Below, piece by piece: positions 6,578 through 10,589 of a stretch of DNA of 10,589 nt. Both the position numbers and the translations under genes were made by a program. Source of the stretch: JAPHTQ01 sp050302275 (lineage in GTDB: Bacteria; Pseudomonadota; Gammaproteobacteria; Thiohalomonadales; Thiohalomonadaceae); assembly GCA_050302275.1 (NCBI GenBank), contig JBNLAT010000065.1, forward strand, positions 1 to 10,589, read 5' to 3'. Below the pieces are notes generated by a model. The model made no database searches, was not told the origin of the DNA, and worked only from the letters and a program-made list of their open reading frames with translations. Every line of letters begins with the position of its first letter. Position 1 is the stretch's first letter.

Positions 6578-9370
6578 GTGAAAAGTCGTAGTCCTGGAGC
6601 AACTGGTTTCCTTTTTTCCTGCCTGTTGTCACTACTGATAACAGGGTGTGGCGGAGGCTCTTCGGGTGATGATGTTACCGCCGTCGATGAGCAGGACCTG
6701 TCCATCGATGGCTATAACCTGTTCGCCCCTCTCGATTCCACCACCAGCTACCTGGTGGACAACACGGGGAGTGTTGTCCACTCGTGGCAGAGTAGTTATC
6801 GCCCGGGAAACGCGGTCTATCTGCTGGAGAACGGCGAACTGCTGCATACGGGCAATGTCGGCAACGCAGTCTTCAATGCCGGCGGCGCGGGCGGGGTGGT
6901 GCAGACCATCGACTGGAACGGCGATGTAACCTGGGAGTATGCCTACTCCAGCAGCAGCCACCTTCAGCACCATGATGTGGAATGGCTGCCCAACGGCAAT
7001 CTGCTGATGATCGCCTGGCACCACAAGAGCGAAACGGAGGCGATCGCCGCCGGCCGTGATCCCTCCCTGCTGGCCGACGGCGAACTCTGGCCCGACAGCG
7101 TCATCGAGGTCCATCCGACAGGTGCCGCCACAGGGGAGATCGTCTGGCAGTGGCACAGCTGGGACCACCTGGTGCAGGACTACGATGCCGGCCGGTCAAA
7201 CTACGCAGTGGTGGCGGACCATCCCGAGCTGATCGATCTCAATTACGCCATGAATCCCAATGCCGACTGGCACCATATCAATGCCATCGATTACAACGCC
7301 GGGCTCGACCAGATCCTGCTTACCGTGCACAACTTCAGCGAGATCTGGATCATCGATCACAGTACCACCACCGCCGAAGCGGCGGGGCACACCGGCGGCA
7401 ACAGCGGACGGGGCGGCGATCTGCTCTATCGCTGGGGAAACCCGCAGGCCTATGGCGCGGGGAGCAGCGATGACCAGCGGCTGTTCCTGCCCCATGATGC
7501 CGAGTGGATCGAAGCGGGCTATCCGGGTGACGGCAATCTGTTGATCTTCAACAACGGTGGCGGGCGCCCCGAAGGTGAGTACTCCAGCATTGAAGAGATC
7601 ACGCCTCCCCTGGAGGAGAGCGGTGGATACACCTTTGTCGCGGGCAGCGCCTTCGGACCGGATGATGTGGTATGGCGCTATACGGCCGATATACCGACGG
7701 ATTTCTACGCAAGGAACATCTCAGGCCAACAGCGTCTCGCCAACGGCAATACCCTGATCTGCGACGGACCGAGTGGCTACTTCTTCGAGGTCAGCACCGC
7801 AGGAGAGACCCTGTGGGACTACCAGGCGGGCGGATCGGTCTTCAGGGTCGAGCGCTATGCCCCCGACTATCCGGGGTTCGACGGGACAACCCTGGACGAT
7901 GAGCCGGCAAGCCACTCGCCGCTCGCCGACGCGGGCGGACCCTACAGCGGGCAGCCCGGCACGATGATCACACTGGATGGTTCCGCTTCGAGCGACGGCG
8001 ACGGCTGGATAGCAGGCTACGCCTGGGATCTCGACAACGACGGTATGTATGACGATGCCAGCGGTATCACCGCCGACTTTTCCGCGACCACAGTCGGTAC
8101 CTTCACCATCGCGCTGCAAGTGACTGACGATAGCGGTCTGGTGGACAGCGATAGCACAAGCATAACGGTCTCCGCCGGTGAAACCTCAACCCTGAGCTAC
8201 CCGATCGTCGATACGGGACAGCGTGCTTTCTTCGGCAATACCGCTCAGATATCGGCAACCAGCGAAGGTGATACCTTCTATGGTCAGGATGCCCAATTCG
8301 ATGGCAATCAGCCGAGCTATACCAGCAGCGGCGATGGCCTGACGGTCTACGACAACGTCACCGGCCTGACATGGACACAGAGCGCCGACCTGGACGGCGA
8401 CGGCGATATCGATGCCGACGACAAGTTGACCTTCGAACAGGCACAAAGCTATCCGCAAACGCTGAATACGCAGAACTTCGGCGGCTACGGCGACTGGCGC
8501 CTGCCGACCATGAAGGAGCTCTATTCGCTGATGAACTTCAACGGCACCGACCCGATGAGCGATGATAGCAGTGGACTGACACCGTTTATCGACACCGACT
8601 ATTTCGAATTCGGCTATGGCGATGTCGCCGCCGGCGAACGCGTCATCGATGCCCAGTTCTGGTCGAGCAACGCCTATGTGGCCAGTGTCTTCAACAACCA
8701 GTCTGCGACCTTCGGCCTCAACCTCGCGGATGGGCGTATCAAGGGGTATCCGAACGGAAGCGGACCCGTTACCAAGACCAACTATGTCTACTTCGTGCGG
8801 GGCAACACCGCCTATGGGATCAATGACTACACGGACAACGGCGATGGTACGGTCAACGACAACGCCAGCGGCCTGATGTGGAGCCGTGACGACAGCGGAT
8901 TCGGCATGCCCTGGGCTGAAGCCCTTGCCTGGGTCGAGCAGAAAAATGGGGAGGCCTACCTGGGCTACAGCGATTGGCGGCTGCCCAACGCGAAGGAGAT
9001 GCAGAGCATACTCGACTACTCGCGTGCCCCGGATGCCACCGGCAGCGCGGCCATCGACCCCGTGTTCAACATCACCTCGATCGTGAATGAAGAGGGTGAA
9101 ACGGACTATCCATGGTTCTGGACCGGCACCACCCATATCCGTTCAGACGGGTCGGGAAGCTCCGCGGTCTATATCTGCTTCGGCCGCGCCATGGGCTATA
9201 TGAATTCCACCTGGATGGACGTTCACGGCGCCGGTGCGCAGCGCAGTGACAACAAGCAAGCGGACTTCAGCCGTTACACTTATGTGGCGGACGGGTATTA
9301 CTTCGCGCAAAGCCCGCAGGGCGACGCCACTCGTATCTATAACTATGTCCGCCTGGTGCGGGATCTTTAG
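6578..9370 (+). CDS. Arylsulfotransferase-like propeller lipoprotein with PKD and two Lcl_C (DUF1566) domains
   Basis: This 930-aa protein starts at GTG 6578. A lipoprotein signal ends in ITGC (lipidated Cys24), and Gly follows the Cys, which favours the outer membrane. Residues about 45-435 resemble bacterial arylsulfotransferase propellers: repeated blade motifs (WLPNGNLLMI, RLANGNTLIC) and His-rich sites HHDVEW (131-136), ADWHHINAIDY (around 230-239) and LPHDAEW (305-311). Family members pass sulfate between phenolic compounds through an active-site His; activity here is unproven. Residues about 450-532 form a PKD domain (ADAGGPYSG...SSDGDGWIAGYAWDLDNDG). Two Lcl_C/DUF1566 domains follow (about 589-742 and 757-928), each with GYGDWRLP- or GYSDWRLP-type and FWSS- or FWTG-type motifs. 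The first contains an EF-hand-type loop, D-x-D-G-D-G-D-x-D-x-D-D (604-615). It probably acts at the cell surface on, or bound to, a glycan or aromatic substrate. Confidence 0.87.
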   Translation: MKSRSPGATGFLFSCLLSLLITGCGGGSSGDDVTAVDEQDLSIDGYNLFAPLDSTTSYLVDNTGSVVHSWQSSYRPGNAVYLLENGELLHTGNVGNAVFNAGGAGGVVQTIDWNGDVTWEYAYSSSSHLQHHDVEWLPNGNLLMIAWHHKSETEAIAAGRDPSLLADGELWPDSVIEVHPTGAATGEIVWQWHSWDHLVQDYDAGRSNYAVVADHPELIDLNYAMNPNADWHHINAIDYNAGLDQILLTVHNFSEIWIIDHSTTTAEAAGHTGGNSGRGGDLLYRWGNPQAYGAGSSDDQRLFLPHDAEWIEAGYPGDGNLLIFNNGGGRPEGEYSSIEEITPPLEESGGYTFVAGSAFGPDDVVWRYTADIPTDFYARNISGQQRLANGNTLICDGPSGYFFEVSTAGETLWDYQAGGSVFRVERYAPDYPGFDGTTLDDEPASHSPLADAGGPYSGQPGTMITLDGSASSDGDGWIAGYAWDLDNDGMYDDASGITADFSATTVGTFTIALQVTDDSGLVDSDSTSITVSAGETSTLSYPIVDTGQRAFFGNTAQISATSEGDTFYGQDAQFDGNQPSYTSSGDGLTVYDNVTGLTWTQSADLDGDGDIDADDKLTFEQAQSYPQTLNTQNFGGYGDWRLPTMKELYSLMNFNGTDPMSDDSSGLTPFIDTDYFEFGYGDVAAGERVIDAQFWSSNAYVASVFNNQSATFGLNLADGRIKGYPNGSGPVTKTNYVYFVRGNTAYGINDYTDNGDGTVNDNASGLMWSRDDSGFGMPWAEALAWVEQKNGEAYLGYSDWRLPNAKEMQSILDYSRAPDATGSAAIDPVFNITSIVNEEGETDYPWFWTGTTHIRSDGSGSSAVYICFGRAMGYMNSTWMDVHGAGAQRSDNKQADFSRYTYVADGYYFAQSPQGDATRIYNYVRLVRDL

Positions 9371-9391
9371 GGAACCTGAGACTATATGGTC

Positions 9392-9411
9392 ATGCCGGCG
9401 AAGGCCGGCAT
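9392..9411. repeat. GC-rich palindrome, REP-like
   Basis: ATGCCGGC (9392-9399), GAAG loop, then GCCGGCAT (9404-9411): a perfect 8-bp stem 21 bases after the lipoprotein stop. Palindromes of this type are scattered between genes in many proteobacteria. It may protect the 3' end of the mRNA or slow the polymerase. Confidence 0.7.
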
Positions 9412-9436
9412 CCAGGCACTGTAGACCAAGACGACT

Positions 9437-9785
9437 CCCTCTCCCTGCGGAGGGGGTCGCAAAAGCCGCATGGATTGGACCTTGGTTTAACAGGTGGCAT
9501 CTAAACGAGTGGCTGTCTGGAAACAGGAAACAGCCCACGAATTTTCTAACGAGGCTTTTCTCACCCCCCGGTGCCTGAGGGTTGTCTTTCTCCGACGCCC
9601 CAACAGTACGTCCATGCGCCCGAAGGAAGTGCCCTTGGGGTATACTGACGGGGCTAACGCGGCATCCCTGCCGCTTCTGCGAAAGACAACCCTCAGGCAC
9701 CTACCAGCGTTCCAAGGCTTTATGGATGAACTGGATTAGCGTTCATCTGCGGCCTGCTTTTACGACACCCTCCGAGGGGAGAGGG
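9437..9785. repeat. 349-bp element with 30-bp imperfect inverted ends
   Basis: The left arm 9437-9466 and the reverse complement of the right arm 9756-9785 agree at 26 of 30 positions, sharing CCCTCTCCC, CGGAGGG, GTCG and AAAAGC blocks. Outside the arms the similarity stops at once, so they look like element ends. Each arm also has some self-complementarity (9433-9441 with 9450-9458). The inner 132-bp inverted-repeat element lies within. There is no transposase, so this would be a non-autonomous element or dispersed intergenic repeat. Confidence 0.6.
9570..9701. repeat. MITE-like 132-bp element with perfect 21-bp inverted ends
   Basis: GGTGCCTGAGGGTTGTCTTTC's 21 bases (9570-9590) are exactly repeated in reverse complement at 9681-9701. 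Inside is another stem, 9619-9626 with 9633-9640 (one mismatch) and a 6-base loop. There is no coding capacity of its own and no obvious target-site duplication. All ORFs running through it have odd Arg/Pro/Cys-rich products and appear spurious. The inverted repeat is certain; calling it a MITE is inference. Confidence 0.6.
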
Positions 9786-9811
9786 CTGAGGGGATTGGAT
9801 CCGATGGCTCA

Positions 9812-10291
9812 TCAATACGGTGTCCCGTCTTTGTGAGTGAACTGCCAATTTCCATCTACAAGCTCGGCCTGAATATCGTCGTCTGGATAGACCGCCTCAT
9901 CTCCGATGGTGCGGTCACCGATTTCGATATAGAGGACATCCTCTGAAGTCTCGTTGCTCAAATTGCACGCGTTCCCGGTACCCGCCGGAAAACCGGCGCA
10001 CATGCCGGCAGAGAGCTGGGTCTTGCCTTGGTTCGTGTAGAGCGTGGGTCGGCCCTGGACAATATAAATGAATTCGTCCTGTTTGGAGTGCGCGTGGCGG
10101 AGTGCGGAAATGGCATTGGGTGCCAGCCGAGTCAGATTGACACCAAAATTGGTAAGCCCGAAGAAGTCGCCCAGTTGACGTTTTTCCCGTCCCGCCATGC
10201 GGCTGGCAAAAGGCTCCGGATAGAAAGAGGGTCGCGTGCGAGGCGGCACCTCTGTGGCTGCGATAGCTGTTGGGGTGTTGTTCTCGTCCAT
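9812..10291 (-). CDS. Cupin-domain protein
   Basis: This 159-aa single-domain cupin is probably cytoplasmic, with unknown substrate. Cupin motif 1 is perfect: H66-x-H68-x4-E73-x6-G80 (HAHSKQDEFIYIVQG). Motif 2 is altered: GMCAGFPAGTGNACNLSN keeps the P-x-G and Asn, but the usual metal-binding His is absent. In related proteins of this subtype a His is expected about where C109 or N110 stands. A metal site would thus have three normal ligands and perhaps Cys. The C-terminal YPDDDIQAELVDGNWQFTHK pattern fits stand-alone cupins found across proteobacteria. The start is ATG 10289-10291, with GGAG 7-8 bases upstream. The gene converges on the lipoprotein gene and is alone on its strand here. Confidence 0.88.
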   Translation of the reverse strand: MDENNTPTAIAATEVPPRTRPSFYPEPFASRMAGREKRQLGDFFGLTNFGVNLTRLAPNAISALRHAHSKQDEFIYIVQGRPTLYTNQGKTQLSAGMCAGFPAGTGNACNLSNETSEDVLYIEIGDRTIGDEAVYPDDDIQAELVDGNWQFTHKDGTPY

Positions 10292-10318
10292 AGGGTTGCT
10301 CCGGCAATTGTGGGCCCT

Positions 10319-10345
10319 AATATAACTGTACCGATCAGACCGGTA
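10319..10345 (-). promoter_or_regulatory. Possible promoter with palindromic operator for the cupin gene
   Basis: On the minus strand a TATATT -10-like box (10319-10324) lies 27 bases before the ATG. Just upstream of it, 10329-10345 is a 17-base palindrome (TACCGATCAGACCGGTA) with one mismatched pair. This sits where a repressor would block the promoter. The AGACCGGT half resembles some TetR-family sites, but no regulator gene is present here. No good -35 box was seen. Confidence 0.35.
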
Positions 10346-10589
10346 GGATAGCGTTTTTTACTTCATGTTTCCGTGCCCTGAATATGCCGTGGATGGTATT
10401 GATCGATACTTGGTGAATTTAATGATTCAGGTTAGGCCGGGTTAGTTCATGTATATGTATATGTTTTGAGTATGGATTAGCCATCCAAGGTTGAAGATGT
10501 CGTTGTTGATGGAAGCTTGCCACTGAGTTTCGATAAATTGAATAGGTCTGATCCGAATGCTACCGCAACTTCAACCGATATCGGTGGGG
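10346..10589. other. AT-rich gene-free tail
   Basis: No convincing gene is seen. There is a 14-base near-palindrome (10396-10409, GTATTGATCGATAC, one mismatched pair) and a short run of ATGTAT units (10449-10463). An open frame runs off the right edge from about 10480 but has no good start or ribosome site within the window. Confidence 0.4.

Larger units (their letters stand above)
9371..9811. other. Gene-free region of inverted repeats
   Basis: These 441 bases hold only palindromes and repeat-derived spurious ORFs: the hairpin at 9392-9411, the outer element 9437-9785 and the inner element 9570-9701. A further imperfect hairpin, GGCTGT/ACAGCC (9511-9516/9530-9535), lies between them. No T-run follows any of the stems, so none is a clear Rho-independent terminator. 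The lipoprotein gene and the cupin gene converge on this region. Confidence 0.7.

Noticed and set aside
8186..9136. 316-aa open frame antisense to the lipoprotein gene
   Set aside because: It lies fully inside the Lcl_C coding region and shows no domain or ribosome site; it is a shadow.
9143..9836. Several overlapping ORFs on both strands across the intergenic repeats
   Set aside because: They run through perfect inverted repeats and give Arg/Pro/Cys-rich products without motifs, so they are repeat-derived.
10449..10463. ATGTAT tandem units
   Set aside because: Only about two and a half copies in AT-rich sequence, which is compatible with chance.
9130..10589. Diversity-generating retroelement downstream of the Lcl_C domain
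   Set aside because: No reverse transcriptase, accessory gene or second copy of the 3' end is visible in the window; kept only as a genome-wide check.
10480..10589. Open frame running off the right edge
   Set aside because: It is about 36 codons long with no ATG/GTG start backed by a ribosome site, and is too short to judge.
1..10589. CRISPR array, tRNA or rRNA genes
   Set aside because: No regularly spaced direct repeats and no tRNA- or rRNA-like segments were seen on either strand by eye.

Overview
The window looks like a stretch of a gammaproteobacterial chromosome: an AT-richer accessory part (about 1-2950) next to a GC-richer part (about 3000-10300) with ordinary-looking genes for envelope proteins, metal transport and small enzymes. 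The protein styles fit a marine or sulfur-oxidising gammaproteobacterium, such as a Chromatiales-like lineage. These include a 10-TM heavy-metal/Mn exporter family member, an arylsulfotransferase-like lipoprotein with Lcl_C/DUF1566 domains, and a CpxP/Spy-like periplasmic protein. That placement is inference; no taxonomic marker gene is present.

Left part (1-2950). An IS630-family element (1-1175, transposase on the minus strand, 18-bp perfect terminal repeats) abuts the 3' remnant of a membrane-protein gene. Its reading frame is open right up to the IS end and continues with no start codon of its own, so the IS appears to have split it. An overlapping downstream gene encodes an unrecognised cysteine-rich 221-aa protein. 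A small unrecognised ORF (2421-2795) follows, and after it comes an 83-bp imperfect palindrome resembling an integron attC site, in the orientation expected for a gene cassette.

Middle part (3025-6486). Two minus-strand genes encode a GNAT acetyltransferase and a PF11449-type putative heavy-metal/manganese exporter. Divergent from the exporter is an exported EF-hand plus M23-like (LytM) protein whose C-terminal HxH motif has lost its first His. A Fur-box-like sequence sits between the two divergent genes. Next comes a small CpxP/Spy-like periplasmic protein.

Right part (6578-10589). A 930-aa lipoprotein combines an arylsulfotransferase-like propeller, a PKD domain and two Lcl_C/DUF1566 domains, one with an EF-hand-type calcium loop. 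It is followed by a 441-bp gene-free region packed with inverted repeats: a GC-rich palindrome, then a 349-bp element with 30-bp imperfect inverted ends that encloses a 132-bp element with perfect 21-bp inverted ends. A minus-strand cupin gene with a possible palindromic operator in its promoter region and a gene-free tail close the window.

The plus-strand genes 4965-9370 all encode exported proteins and may form an envelope module, but gaps of 166 and 91 bp leave co-transcription unproven. No complete new defence or mobile system is evident. The best leads are the multidomain sulfotransferase-like lipoprotein, the nested inverted-repeat element and the IS-split membrane gene with its cysteine-rich partner.
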